DNA from: Streptomyces sp. NBC_00273
Lineage (GTDB): Bacteria; Actinomycetota; Actinomycetes; Streptomycetales; Streptomycetaceae
NCBI RefSeq assembly: GCF_036178145.1
Contig: NZ_CP108067.1
Location: 2,418,001-2,482,000 of the forward strand
Direction: 5' to 3'
DNA: 64,000 nt
Shown: one piece after another, positions 42,072 to 51,537 of the stretch
Numbering within the stretch: position 1 is the first letter of the stretch
How the letters are laid out: every line of letters starts with the position of its first letter
Translations under genes and position numbers: made by a program
The notes under the pieces: model-generated
What the model was told of the DNA's origin: nothing
The model's database searches: none
The model's input: only the letters and a program-made list of their open reading frames with translations

Positions 42072-43129
42072 CGGCGGGCCTCGACCAGGCGCGGCATGTC
42101 CCGGGCGGCCTCCACGAGGAACCAGGAGGGCAGCACCGGCAGGCCGTCGACGTCCTCGGCGATGACGGTCTGCGCCACCTCCACGGAGATCTCGGCGAGC
42201 TGGACCAGCAGCGCCTTGGCCCGGTAGGCGGTCTGGCGCAGGGCGGGCGAGACGTGCTCGCGCTGCGCGGGCAGCTCCTTGACCAGGCGGCCGCGGAAGG
42301 CCTCGGCGAGGTAGTAGAGCAGGTCGCGGTCGGCGGGGCGGGTGGGCCAGGAGGCGTCGCCCTTCATGATCGCCTCGATGCCGAAGCTGTGCCGCACGAT
42401 CTTGGCGTAGCCGCAGAAGGAGACGGCGTGCGCGGGGGTGAGGGTGCCGTGCGCGATCACCTTGAGGGTCTGCTCGTCCAGTTCCGCGCCGAAGGAGTGC
42501 AGGGCGTCGGAGAGCATGTGCCAGGAGCGCGGGGTGGAGAAGGGCTCCTCCGTCTTGGGCGGCTGCGACCAGAGGTGGTCGGGACGGTCGGTGAGGTAGT
42601 CGGTGACCCAGGGGTGGATGCCGTGCTCGCCGGCCCAGACCAGCCAGTCCCCCGCGGACGCCTGGAGGTGGACGTGGGTGAGGCGGTTGACCAGCGCGGA
42701 GGCGATCGGCCGGGCCAGCGCGTTGTCGGTGGCCCGGTTGCCCGCGCCGATGACGATGGAGCCGGCCGGCAGCTCGTAGGAGCCGATCCGGCGGTCGAGG
42801 ATCAGCGAGTAGAAGGCCTCCTGGACGTCCGGGCTCGCGGCGTTGAGCTCGTCGAGGAAGAGGCAGTACGGCTCGTCGCGGGCGATGGCCTCGGGCGGGC
42901 AGAAGACGGACCGGCCGTCGCGGATCTGCGGGACGCCGATCAGGTCCTCGGGGGCGAGCTGGGTGCCGAGCAGGCTGACGCACTCCAGCCCGAGCGCGTC
43001 GGCGAACTTCCTTACCAGCGAGGACTTTCCGATGCCGGGAGCCCCCCAGAGGAACACCGGCCGGACGGTGGCGAGGCCGAGCAGCAGTTCGGGGATCTGG
43101 GCGGGGGTGACGGTGACGGCGGCCTGCAC
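42068..43129 (-). CDS. MoxR-family AAA+ ATPase
   Basis: A 353-residue AAA+ ATPase. Walker A is GAPGIGKSS (about residues 29-37), Walker B LFLDELNAASP (about 88-98), sensor I GAGNRATDN, then a C-terminal helical lid. It would power conformational change of its VWA partner, encoded by the overlapping next gene. GTG 43129 follows GAGGA at good spacing. The pair resembles MoxR-VWA chaperone systems found across actinobacteria; the client is not encoded nearby. Confidence 0.9.
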   Translation of the reverse strand: MQAAVTVTPAQIPELLLGLATVRPVFLWGAPGIGKSSLVRKFADALGLECVSLLGTQLAPEDLIGVPQIRDGRSVFCPPEAIARDEPYCLFLDELNAASPDVQEAFYSLILDRRIGSYELPAGSIVIGAGNRATDNALARPIASALVNRLTHVHLQASAGDWLVWAGEHGIHPWVTDYLTDRPDHLWSQPPKTEEPFSTPRSWHMLSDALHSFGAELDEQTLKVIAHGTLTPAHAVSFCGYAKIVRHSFGIEAIMKGDASWPTRPADRDLLYYLAEAFRGRLVKELPAQREHVSPALRQTAYRAKALLVQLAEISVEVAQTVIAEDVDGLPVLPSWFLVEAARDMPRLVEARR

Positions 43130-43228
43130 GGGCGTGGATGTCCTCGGGGGTGTGGCGGTGTGTGGTGCGGCCAGTGTGGCCGCACCACACGCCCCGGGGC
43201 ATCCGCTTTTCCCCCCGGCCGCGCGCCT

Positions 43229-43672
43229 TCAGCGGGTTTCGAGGAGGTGCTTGAGCTTCGCCTCGCCCCGGGGCATCTCCTTGCGGACCATGGGCCTGAC
43301 CACGAGGGGTACGAGGGCCCGGCCCAGCCCGTGGCCCTCGAAGTCGACGTCCAGGGTGACGCGTGAGCGGGCGCCGCCGTCGAGGGGTTCGACGGTGCCG
43401 CGCACGTCGGGTCGTACCGGCCCGTCGACCCCGTGCACGTGCCAGCTCCTCGGCGGGTCGAGCTCCACGAACTCCATGGTCGTGGGTACCCGCCGGCGGC
43501 CGATCTGCCGGGTGACGAGGATCAGCGAACCGACGTGCACGGGGAGATCGCCGACCGGGACGGCCGATACGGCGCTGTCCTGCCACTCCGGCAGGTGCGT
43601 GGGATCCGTCAGGTACGCGTAGACGTCCTCGGGCCTGCGGTCGATGTCGATGCTCTTCCTGAATGCGGACAT
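43229..43672 (-). CDS. SRPBCC-family (START-like) protein
   Basis: A 147-residue helix-grip protein beginning MSAFRKSIDIDRRPEDVYAYLTDP, the polyketide cyclase/dehydrase opening. It continues LPEWQDSAV and ends with GRALVPLVVRPMVRKEM. These proteins bind hydrophobic ligands in a deep pocket; most in Streptomyces lack a known ligand. ATG 43672 follows AAGGGG. It lies 41 bases downstream of the permease gene on the same strand and may be co-transcribed. No catalytic residue can be named. Confidence 0.88.
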   Translation of the reverse strand: MSAFRKSIDIDRRPEDVYAYLTDPTHLPEWQDSAVSAVPVGDLPVHVGSLILVTRQIGRRRVPTTMEFVELDPPRSWHVHGVDGPVRPDVRGTVEPLDGGARSRVTLDVDFEGHGLGRALVPLVVRPMVRKEMPRGEAKLKHLLETR

Positions 43673-43713
43673 GGTGACCCCTTGGCGCCCCCTGGGCGGC
43701 CCCTCTTTCCAAG

Positions 43714-45117
43714 CTACTCCGCGGGTGACGCGGCGGCGCGGTGCTTCTTCGCGGACATGGCGGCGTAGACGAGCACGCCCGCGAAGAGGAAGAGCACGCC
43801 CTGGTAGACGGCCGCGTAGCCGGAGCCGGCGACCAGCCACATCGAGAAGCCGAAGGCGAGGGCGGCGAGGACGCCGTCGCGGGCCAGGCGGCCGGGGTGG
43901 ACCCGCTCGCGCTGCCCGGAGAGCAGGAAGTAGATCTGGGCGGCGGTGGCCAGCAGGTAGGGGACGGTCGCCGTGAAGGTGGTGATCAGGACCAGGCTTT
44001 CGAAGACGCCCTGGGTTCCGGACGTGTAGTTGTAGACGGTGAGGGCGGAGGCGAGGGCGACGGTGACGACCACGCCGACGACGGGGACCCCGCGCTTCTT
44101 CGTCTCGAAGGCCTTCGGGAAGAGCCCGTCCTTGGCGGCGGCGTACGGGGTCTGCGCGCTGAGCAGGGTCCAGCCGTTGAGGGCGCCGAGCATCGAGATC
44201 ACGGCGGCGCAGGCGACCACGGTGCCGCCCCAAGTGCCGCCGGCCCCTCCGTCTGCGGAAAACATGGCGTTGACGGCGTCGGTGAAGGGGGCGGTGGAGG
44301 AGACCAGCCGGTCATGGGCGACCAGGCCGAAGACGGCGACCGTGCCGAGCAGGTACACGGTGGCGGCGCCCACGGTGCCCAGGACCGTGGCCCGGCCGAC
44401 GTTGCGGGCCGGGTCGCGGACCTCGCCCGCGCTGACGGTGGCGGACTCGACTCCGAGGTAGCTGAACAGCAGGATCGCCGCGGAGGCGGAAACGGCGCCG
44501 GCCGCGCTCTGGTCGGTGGCCCGGAAGGGGCCGAGGTTGGCGGGGTCGAAGAAGAACAGCCCGCCGACGGCCACCAGGAGCAGCGGGGCGAACTTCAGCA
44601 CGGTGGCGACGACTTGCACCGCGCCGACGTAACGGGTGCCCGCCAGGTTGGAGAGGGCCGGGAGCCACTGGACGGCGAGGGCGGCCAGGCACATGGACCA
44701 CTTGTGCTCGCCCGCGGCGGGGAACAGCACCGTGAGGTAGCCGACGGCCGCGACGGCCAGGGCCGCGTTCGAAACCCAGGCGGTGATCCAGTAGCTCCAG
44801 GCGGCGAGGAAGCCGGCGAAGTCGCCGAAGGCGGCGCGGGCGTAGACGTAGGGGCCGCCGGTCTGCGGGTGGCGTTCGGCGAGCCGACCGAAGACCAGGG
44901 CGAGGGCGATCGCGCCGGCGGTGAGGACGGCGAAGGCGACGAGGCTGATGGTGCCGAAGGGAGCCACCGAGGCGGGGAGGAGGAAGATCCCGCCACCGAT
45001 GATGTTGCCCATGACCAGGCAGGTCGCGACGGGCAGGCCGAAGCGGCGCGCGTGGGGGTCGCGGCCCTGCTCGGGGGGTGCGGCGGCCTCGGCGGGCAGG
45101 GTTGCGGTGCTGGTCAT
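43714..45117 (-). CDS. APC-superfamily amino acid permease
   Basis: A 467-residue transporter with twelve hydrophobic segments. The APC hallmarks are VMGNIIGGGIFLLPASVAPFG in TM1 and GGPYVYARAAFGDFAGFLAAWSYW in TM3, with ESATVSAGEVRDPARNVGRAT in the TM6-TM7 region. The pattern is closest to arginine/agmatine- or putrescine-type antiporters, but the substrate is not determinable. ATG 45117 (MTSTATLPAE) is chosen over an upstream ATG. It precedes the SRPBCC gene by 41 bases. Confidence 0.9.
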   Translation of the reverse strand: MTSTATLPAEAAAPPEQGRDPHARRFGLPVATCLVMGNIIGGGIFLLPASVAPFGTISLVAFAVLTAGAIALALVFGRLAERHPQTGGPYVYARAAFGDFAGFLAAWSYWITAWVSNAALAVAAVGYLTVLFPAAGEHKWSMCLAALAVQWLPALSNLAGTRYVGAVQVVATVLKFAPLLLVAVGGLFFFDPANLGPFRATDQSAAGAVSASAAILLFSYLGVESATVSAGEVRDPARNVGRATVLGTVGAATVYLLGTVAVFGLVAHDRLVSSTAPFTDAVNAMFSADGGAGGTWGGTVVACAAVISMLGALNGWTLLSAQTPYAAAKDGLFPKAFETKKRGVPVVGVVVTVALASALTVYNYTSGTQGVFESLVLITTFTATVPYLLATAAQIYFLLSGQRERVHPGRLARDGVLAALAFGFSMWLVAGSGYAAVYQGVLFLFAGVLVYAAMSAKKHRAAASPAE

Positions 45118-45192
45118 CGGTGGTGCGCCTCGGGTCGTCTCACATGGTGGGCAGGTCGACACATGGTCGACCACCGGGCGGGACGCACCAAA

Positions 45193-47586
45193 TCAGCGGG
45201 TTTCGTCCCGCGCGGGCAACCCATCGGACGGAAAGATTCCGCCGATGGGGTCCTCAGGCGGGGAATCCTGCGGCACCGCACGCTGGGGACGCTCACCCGG
45301 ACCGGGCGCGGGCGGCGGCCCACCAGCCGGGTCCGCGGGCTGCCGCCCGGCCGGGTCCGGGAGCCCCGGTCCGGGTACTCCTCCCGGACCCTCGACGTCG
45401 GCTACGGCGCCGTACCTCCACGCCTCCGTCCCGGGGCGCCCCGGGGACACCCCGGTCGCCGCCCGGGTGTGCCCGGTACGCGGTGGGTCCGGCGCCTCGC
45501 GGGCCGCCGCGAGCGGCGCCGCGGGCTCCTGCGCCGATTCGCCCACCGGCGGAGCCAGGGGCGCGGCCACCACCGGTACCTGCGGCCCGTCCGCCTCCCG
45601 CAGCCAGCGCCGCAACACGGCGTGCACCGCCTCCGCGCCGGCCAGTTCCGCACCGGGGTCCGACAGTTCCGAGGGCCACATCAGGAACGGGTTCCCCTGC
45701 TCCCCGCCCAGCCCGCCGTGCGAGCCGATCTGTTCCTCGAAGGCGTGCACCGCGCCCGTCTCCGGGTCGTACGCCGAGTTGACCATGACGTCCGCCACGT
45801 GCGGGAAGGCGTCGGTCCGCCGGACGGCCTGCGCCGCGCCCGGGCCGAAGGGAGCCAGCAGCTCCTCGGCCTCCCCCGGGACGTCCAGCCGGGCCGCCCT
45901 TCCGTCCCGGCCCAGTACCACCCCGTCCACCAGCAGGAACCCCACGCCGGGATGGTTCGCCAGGGTGGTCAGCAGGGCGGGGTGCGCGCGCTCCACGCGC
46001 GCCCGCGACGCCCGGCCGGGAAGGTCCGGGAAGGAGATCAGGCCGAGGTTGCCCGAGGCCAGCACCACCGGGTCGGAACCCGGTCCCGGGTGCGCCTCCT
46101 CGCCCTCCTCCACCGGCCGGTGGAGCGCCGCGAGCACGGCCGCCCGGGCCTCGGCCCCGCTGCGCGTGCGACCGGCCCGGCGCGGGACCGGCAGCCCGCA
46201 ACCGGCCCGGACCAGGTCCTTGAGGGTCAGTCCGTACCGGCCGAGGAAGGTCTCGCCCGGGCTCTGGCCGTGGTCGGAGAGCAGCACGATCCGGTACCGG
46301 CGCGGCGCGTGCTCGGCGACCCGGGCGATCAGCGCGAGGCTCCGGTCCAGGCGCTGCAGCACCCGGTCGGTGTCCCGGCCGCGCGGGCCCGAGTGGTGCG
46401 CGACCTCGTCGTAGGCCACCAGGTCGGCGTAGACCGCGGAGCGCCCGGCGAGCATGTCGCCGATCACGGCCGCGACGACCACGTCCCGTTCGACCACGGT
46501 CGCGAAGGCCCGGATCAGCGGGTACAGCCCGCCGCGCGACACCCGTGGCCGGTCCCCGCGGATCCGTGCCCGCAGTGACTGGACGACCTCCCGGACCACT
46601 TCGGCCACGAAGGACACGGCCGTACGGACGGCGTTGGCCGGATCGGAGAAGTACGCGAAGTAGCCCGCGCGGGACCGGTTGGCCCGCCCCCGACGGGCCG
46701 AGACCGACAGCACCAGCGCCAGTTGGTCGGCGCCGCCGCTGAACAGGTTGCCCCGGCTCGCCCCGTCCAGGGTCAGCAGTCCGCCGTCCCCGGTGCACGC
46801 GACCGCCCGCCGCTGGAGCTCGGCGGCGCTGGTCGGCCGGTTGCAGACCATCACCTCGCCGGTGTCCTTCTCGTACCAGCGGAAGGCGGGCACATCGAAG
46901 TTGGAGCCGTGCAGGATCCCGAGCTGGCTGGCGCCGGTCTGGCTCGACCAGTCCGTGCGCCAGGGCCGGGCGCGGTGGTTGCCCTCCAGCAAGCCGGTGA
47001 CGGTGGGCATCAGTCCGCCGTCGCACGCACGGCGCAGCTCCTCGTACCCGACCCCGTCCAGCTGGAGCACGAGCAGGCCCGGCGGGGTCTCGGCGGCCCG
47101 GGACGGCACCGCCCTGCCCTGCCGGCGGCGGCGCCGGTCGGCGAGCCGGTAGAGCCGCCGCCGGTAGGCCTCGTCGTCGCGCACGGCGAGGGCGGTGGAG
47201 GTCGCCGACGCCACTGCGGACATCACGGCGGCGACGACCACCGCGGTCTCCGGGGCCACCTCGCTGCGGCCGTCCGGGATCAGGTCGAGCGCTATCAGCA
47301 GGAGCGAGCCGTTGAGGAAGAAGACGAGCAGTCCGAGCACCAGGGCGGGCACCAGCAGCAGGGCCCGGACGAGCACCGGCCAGACCAGCGCGCTGAGCAG
47401 ACCGAAGGCCCCGGCGGCCCACGCGGCGGTCAGTCCGATCTGCGTGATGCTGTCGCCGTCGTCGGACTGGAGCCGGAAGTCCGGCAGGATCCCCGCCAGG
47501 GCGAGCATCGTGAGGGTGGACACGGCCCAGACCAGCAACACCCGCACCAGGGCGCTGCCCGCGGTCCGCCACCGTCCTCGCCCCAC
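45193..47586 (-). CDS. Phage-holin-like membrane domain fused to type I phosphodiesterase/nucleotide pyrophosphatase
   Basis: A 797-residue protein. Residues about 10-130 carry four hydrophobic segments of the Phage_holin_4_2 type (a TLTMLALAGILPDFRL piece). About 165-640 are an alkaline-phosphatase-superfamily domain with LLVLQLDGVGYEELRRA, SDHGQS and EQIGSHGGLGGEQGNPF, the metal-binding His and Asp sites. The last 150 residues are Pro/Gly-rich and disordered. It would hydrolyse a phosphodiester at the membrane, perhaps on a glycerol-phosphate-type cell-wall polymer. Fusion with a holin-like part is a recurrent actinobacterial arrangement. Confidence 0.85.
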   Translation of the reverse strand: MGRGRWRTAGSALVRVLLVWAVSTLTMLALAGILPDFRLQSDDGDSITQIGLTAAWAAGAFGLLSALVWPVLVRALLLVPALVLGLLVFFLNGSLLLIALDLIPDGRSEVAPETAVVVAAVMSAVASATSTALAVRDDEAYRRRLYRLADRRRRRQGRAVPSRAAETPPGLLVLQLDGVGYEELRRACDGGLMPTVTGLLEGNHRARPWRTDWSSQTGASQLGILHGSNFDVPAFRWYEKDTGEVMVCNRPTSAAELQRRAVACTGDGGLLTLDGASRGNLFSGGADQLALVLSVSARRGRANRSRAGYFAYFSDPANAVRTAVSFVAEVVREVVQSLRARIRGDRPRVSRGGLYPLIRAFATVVERDVVVAAVIGDMLAGRSAVYADLVAYDEVAHHSGPRGRDTDRVLQRLDRSLALIARVAEHAPRRYRIVLLSDHGQSPGETFLGRYGLTLKDLVRAGCGLPVPRRAGRTRSGAEARAAVLAALHRPVEEGEEAHPGPGSDPVVLASGNLGLISFPDLPGRASRARVERAHPALLTTLANHPGVGFLLVDGVVLGRDGRAARLDVPGEAEELLAPFGPGAAQAVRRTDAFPHVADVMVNSAYDPETGAVHAFEEQIGSHGGLGGEQGNPFLMWPSELSDPGAELAGAEAVHAVLRRWLREADGPQVPVVAAPLAPPVGESAQEPAAPLAAAREAPDPPRTGHTRAATGVSPGRPGTEAWRYGAVADVEGPGGVPGPGLPDPAGRQPADPAGGPPPAPGPGERPQRAVPQDSPPEDPIGGIFPSDGLPARDETR

Positions 47587-47736
47587 GCCGCCACCTCCCG
47601 CGCGCCCCGTCCGCCTTCCAGGCTCGCACAGCCCGGCGCACCCGGTCGGGCGACGCGGACGGCGCGGACGGCGCGCCGTGGCGCATGGGTGGCGGCTGGG
47701 CGGGCGGCGGATCGGGGCGGCGTGGGTCAGGCGGCC

Positions 47737-47769
47737 GGTCAGGTCAGGTCAGGTCAGGTCAGGTCAGGT
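47737..47769. repeat. GGTCA pentanucleotide repeat
   Basis: Six exact GGTCA units (47737-47766) and a partial seventh run into the stop codon of the next minus-strand gene. A shorter GGTCA run also overlaps the DUF2201 stop at about 40248-40260. Confidence 0.7.
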
Positions 47770-48168
47770 GCCGTCGTAGCCGGCGGTCGGCATGGACAGT
47801 CTGCGGTGCACCTCGGCCTTCATCGCGGAGGTGTACCGGGGCTCTTCGTCCCCGGCGGTCTCCAGCCGTACGCCGCGCCGCTCGCACTCGGCGGTGAACT
47901 CCTCGACGGAGCGCAGCGCGCGGGCCAGCACCCGGTGGTTGGCGGCGACGAAGAGGTCGACCTGCCCGGTGTCGACGTCGGACCAGAGCCCGCAGTGGTC
48001 GGCCCGCAGTCCGTAGACCAGCAACTGCTTCGTCACGACGTAGCCCCGGTCGGCGGCCCAGCGCGCGCACATGGAGTGCTGGCCGCGGGTGTCCACGGCG
48101 AAGGGGTCGGCGTCGAGGTCTTCGAGCGGGGCCAGGCTGGTGATCGCGGCCACGCGCAACTCTTCCAT
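47764..48168 (-). CDS. Hypothetical protein, possibly resolvase-like fold
   Basis: A 134-residue protein from ATG 48168 (MEELRVAAITSLAPLEDLDA). The pieces DTRGQHSMCARWAADRGY and DLFVAANHRVLARALRSVEEF, with ERRGVRLETAG, echo the order of the serine-recombinase catalytic domain. A clear catalytic Ser/Arg set is missing, so I keep it as hypothetical. Long open frames upstream in this register cross the divergent MBL gene and are rejected. Its stop is part of the GGTCA repeat. It is conserved-looking and probably chromosomal rather than mobile. Confidence 0.6.
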   Translation of the reverse strand: MEELRVAAITSLAPLEDLDADPFAVDTRGQHSMCARWAADRGYVVTKQLLVYGLRADHCGLWSDVDTGQVDLFVAANHRVLARALRSVEEFTAECERRGVRLETAGDEEPRYTSAMKAEVHRRLSMPTAGYDGT

Positions 48169-48288
48169 GCCGCCGGACCCTACTCCGCTACTCCGCGGTA
48201 GAGGAGGGGGCTGCCGAGATCCGGTTCCGAGCGCCCGCGCCGGGCAGACTCTAGGCTCGTGAACGGGGCTCGAGGGAGGGAGGTCCGG

Positions 48289-49065
48289 GTGCCGGTGGAG
48301 ATCACCTGGTGGGGTCATGCCACGTGCACCGTCGAGGACTCCGGGGTCCGGCTGCTCACGGACCCGCTGTTCGCGCGGCGGCTCGCGCACCTGCGGCGGC
48401 GGCGCGGCGCGGTGCCCCCGCCCGAGGCGGCGGTGGCCGACGTGGTGCTGGTCTCCCATCTGCACGCCGACCACCTGCACCTGCCGTCGCTGGCGCGCCT
48501 CGCACCCGGCACCCGGCTGGTCGTGCCGCGCGGGGCGCGCCGGGCCGTGCCGGGGCTGGCGCGGGTCGCCGGGCTGCGCGGGCTGGCCGTGACGGAGGTG
48601 GTGCCGGGCGAGGAGGTCCCCGTACGGGACGGCGTACGGATCCGGGCGGTCGGCGCGCGGCACGACGGACGGCGGCTGCCGTTCGGGCCGCACCTGTGTC
48701 CGGCGCTCGGGTACGTGGTGCAGGGCGCGGCGCGGACCTACTTCGCCGGGGACACCGGGCTGTTCGACACGATGGCCGAGGAGGTCGGGCCGGTGGACGT
48801 GGCCCTGCTGCCGGTCGGCGGCTGGGGACCGTACCTCGGCCCGGGGCACCTGGACGCGGGGCGGGCGGCGCGGGCGCTGGCCCGGCTGGCGCCCGCGGCG
48901 GCGGTCCCGGTGCACTACGGGACGTACTGGCCCGTCGGGCTGGACGCGGTGCGGCCGCACGAATTCCACGCGCCGGGCGAGGAGTTCGAGCGACTCGCGC
49001 GGCAACTGGCGCCCAAGGTGACCGTACGGGTGCCGCAGCACGGCGAGCGGGTGCGGCTGCCGTGA
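48289..49065 (+). CDS. Metallo-beta-lactamase-fold hydrolase (UlaG/UPF0173-like)
   Basis: A 258-residue MBL-fold enzyme with the metal motif HLHADHLH (HxHxDH), a DxG in FAGDTGLFD and late His residues in VPVHYGTYWPVG. The ITWWGHATCTVEDSGVRLLTDP start is the UlaG/NAPE-PLD-like opening. GTG 48289 is preferred because GGGAGGGAGG lies 5 bases before it; GTG 48259 would add ten residues. Substrate unknown. Its end overlaps the DedA gene by GTGA, so the two are co-translated. Confidence 0.88.
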   Translation: MPVEITWWGHATCTVEDSGVRLLTDPLFARRLAHLRRRRGAVPPPEAAVADVVLVSHLHADHLHLPSLARLAPGTRLVVPRGARRAVPGLARVAGLRGLAVTEVVPGEEVPVRDGVRIRAVGARHDGRRLPFGPHLCPALGYVVQGAARTYFAGDTGLFDTMAEEVGPVDVALLPVGGWGPYLGPGHLDAGRAARALARLAPAAAVPVHYGTYWPVGLDAVRPHEFHAPGEEFERLARQLAPKVTVRVPQHGERVRLP

Positions 49066-49691
49066 CGTGGCGCGAGCTCGCGGCGGCGGCCGGCCAGGTA
49101 CCGCCGGAGAGCACCCAGCAGGCAGTGGGGTACCCGGCGCTGTTCCTGCTGGTGGCCCTGGGTGCGCTGGTGCCCGTCATCCCGACGGGTGCGCTGGTGA
49201 GTTCGGCGGCGGTGGTGGCCTTCCACCACCAGTCGCCGCCCTACCGGGTGCTGCTGGTGTTCGCGGTGTCGGCGCTGGCGGCCTTCACCGGGGACATGAC
49301 GCTGTACTGGCTCGGGCAGCGCGGGGTGCGCTCACGGGGCGGCTCGCGCTGGCTGGAGGCACTGCGCGGCCGGGCCACGCCGGAGCGGCTGGAGCAGGCG
49401 CGGACGAGGCTGGACGAGCACGGGGTACTGGTCCTGGTCCTCTCGCGGCTGGTCCCGGCGGGCCGGATCCCGGTGATGCTGGCCTGTCTCCTGGCGCAGA
49501 TGCCGCTCCGCCGCTTCGCCCGTGGTGACGCCCCGGCCTGCCTGGCCTGGGCGGCGACGTACGGGCTGATCGGCATCCTGGGCGGCACCCTCTTCGCGGA
49601 GCCCTGGAAGGGCGTGGCCCTGGCGGTCGGCCTGGCCCTCGCGATCAGCACGGGGCCCTCGCTCTGGCGCCGCCTGCGGCCGCGACCCTGA
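49062..49691 (+). CDS. DedA/VTT-domain membrane protein
   Basis: A 209-residue integral membrane protein of the DedA family, which flips undecaprenyl phosphate or phospholipids and supports envelope homeostasis. Landmarks are PVIPTGALVSSAAVVAF, the FTGDMTLYWLGQRGVR re-entrant segment and the second half VLVLSRLVPAGRIPVMLACLLAQMPLRRF. The start GTG 49062 overlaps the MBL stop by four bases. The C-terminal pair of helices is shorter than in E. coli DedA. Confidence 0.9.
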   Translation: MTWRELAAAAGQVPPESTQQAVGYPALFLLVALGALVPVIPTGALVSSAAVVAFHHQSPPYRVLLVFAVSALAAFTGDMTLYWLGQRGVRSRGGSRWLEALRGRATPERLEQARTRLDEHGVLVLVLSRLVPAGRIPVMLACLLAQMPLRRFARGDAPACLAWAATYGLIGILGGTLFAEPWKGVALAVGLALAISTGPSLWRRLRPRP

Positions 49692-49718
49692 GCCGGCCCT
49701 CGACTCCCCCGCCGACCC

Positions 49719-50684
<966 letters not shown>

Positions 50685-51060
50685 GACTCACCCACCTGAT
50701 CCGGACGGTCGGCCGGCCCGGTGCCGTGCCCCCGCCGACCCTAGGAAGCGTCGGGCGCGGGCGCGGGAGCCACGCCATCGGAGCGGCCGACGGCCACTCC
50801 AATGCCCGGGGAGCGGTGGCTCGCTCGGGAGGTCTTCGTACGCGCATCCCGACCGTCGCGCTCGGCCCCCGAGACGGGTGGAACCGGCCAATCTCGCCAG
50901 GGGAGGCCGACCCCCCACACCCTCCGCCGCACCCCCGCCCCATCCCCGCAGGGGCGGGATCGGGACGGGTGCGGCCGGCGACTGGACCTCAAGTGCGCTT
51001 GAGTTCATAGGGTCTTGGACAGCGCACCAGGCTGCACCACCAACGGGGAGTTGATCCGCC
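50685..51060. promoter_or_regulatory. Divergent region with a MerR/SoxR-style promoter
   Basis: The 376 bases hold no gene. Near the right end is CTCAAG-TGCG-CTTGAG (50988-51003), a perfect inverted repeat. A -35 box TGGACC (50983-50988) and a -10 box TAGGGT (51008-51013) are separated by 19 bases, the overlong spacer used by MerR-family activators. It drives the MarR-like gene. The left half presumably carries the NHL gene promoter, which I cannot place. Confidence 0.6.
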
Positions 51061-51522
51061 ATGGAGTACTCGCACGATGACGCCGAACTGATCCGCCAGC
51101 CCATCGGCTACTGGAGCTGGGCCGCCTACGAGGCGGTCGTGAACCGCACCCGTGGCGCGCTCGCCGGGCTCGGCACCAGCCAGCCGCAGTGGTGGATCCT
51201 CGCCCGGGTCGCGCTGGCGGGCGACGAGGTCAGGACCCGGGACGAGGTGACCGAGACGCTGCGGGGGTACCTCGCGGTGGGCGAGGGGGCGCTGTCCGAG
51301 GAGATGGACACGGTCATCGTCCAGGGCTGGATCACCCAGGACGCCGAAGGGCGCCTGGAGATGACCCCCGAGGGGCGCGAGTTCTTCGCCAAGGCCGCGG
51401 CCCTGCAGGGGGACCTGTGGGACGAGCGGCACGCCGGGATCTCCGACGAGGAGTACCTGATCACCCTCAAGGTGCTCCAGCGGTTCATCCACAACGTGGG
51501 CGGGCAGGCCTGGCACCACTGA
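51061..51522 (+). CDS. MarR-type winged-helix protein
   Basis: A 153-residue protein with the MarR outline: dimerisation helix (WSWAAYEAVVNRTRGALAG), helix-turn-helix (LRGYLAVGEGALSEEMDTVIVQGW), wing (ITQDAEGRLEMTPEGREFF) and C-terminal helix. The recognition helix is less basic than usual, so DNA binding is likely but not certain. ATG 51061 follows GGGGAG. The MerR/SoxR-like promoter just upstream suggests induction by a redox or metal signal. It is followed 15 bases later by the convergent MBL gene end. Confidence 0.8.
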   Translation: MEYSHDDAELIRQPIGYWSWAAYEAVVNRTRGALAGLGTSQPQWWILARVALAGDEVRTRDEVTETLRGYLAVGEGALSEEMDTVIVQGWITQDAEGRLEMTPEGREFFAKAAALQGDLWDERHAGISDEEYLITLKVLQRFIHNVGGQAWHH

Positions 51523-51537
51523 ACCGACGGGGCCGCG

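Noticed and set aside
40254..43712. Single 1152-residue protein including DUF2201
   Set aside because: The register continues upstream across the MoxR ATPase gene as a meaningless translation. A GTG at 42071 overlapping the ATPase stop gives the true start.
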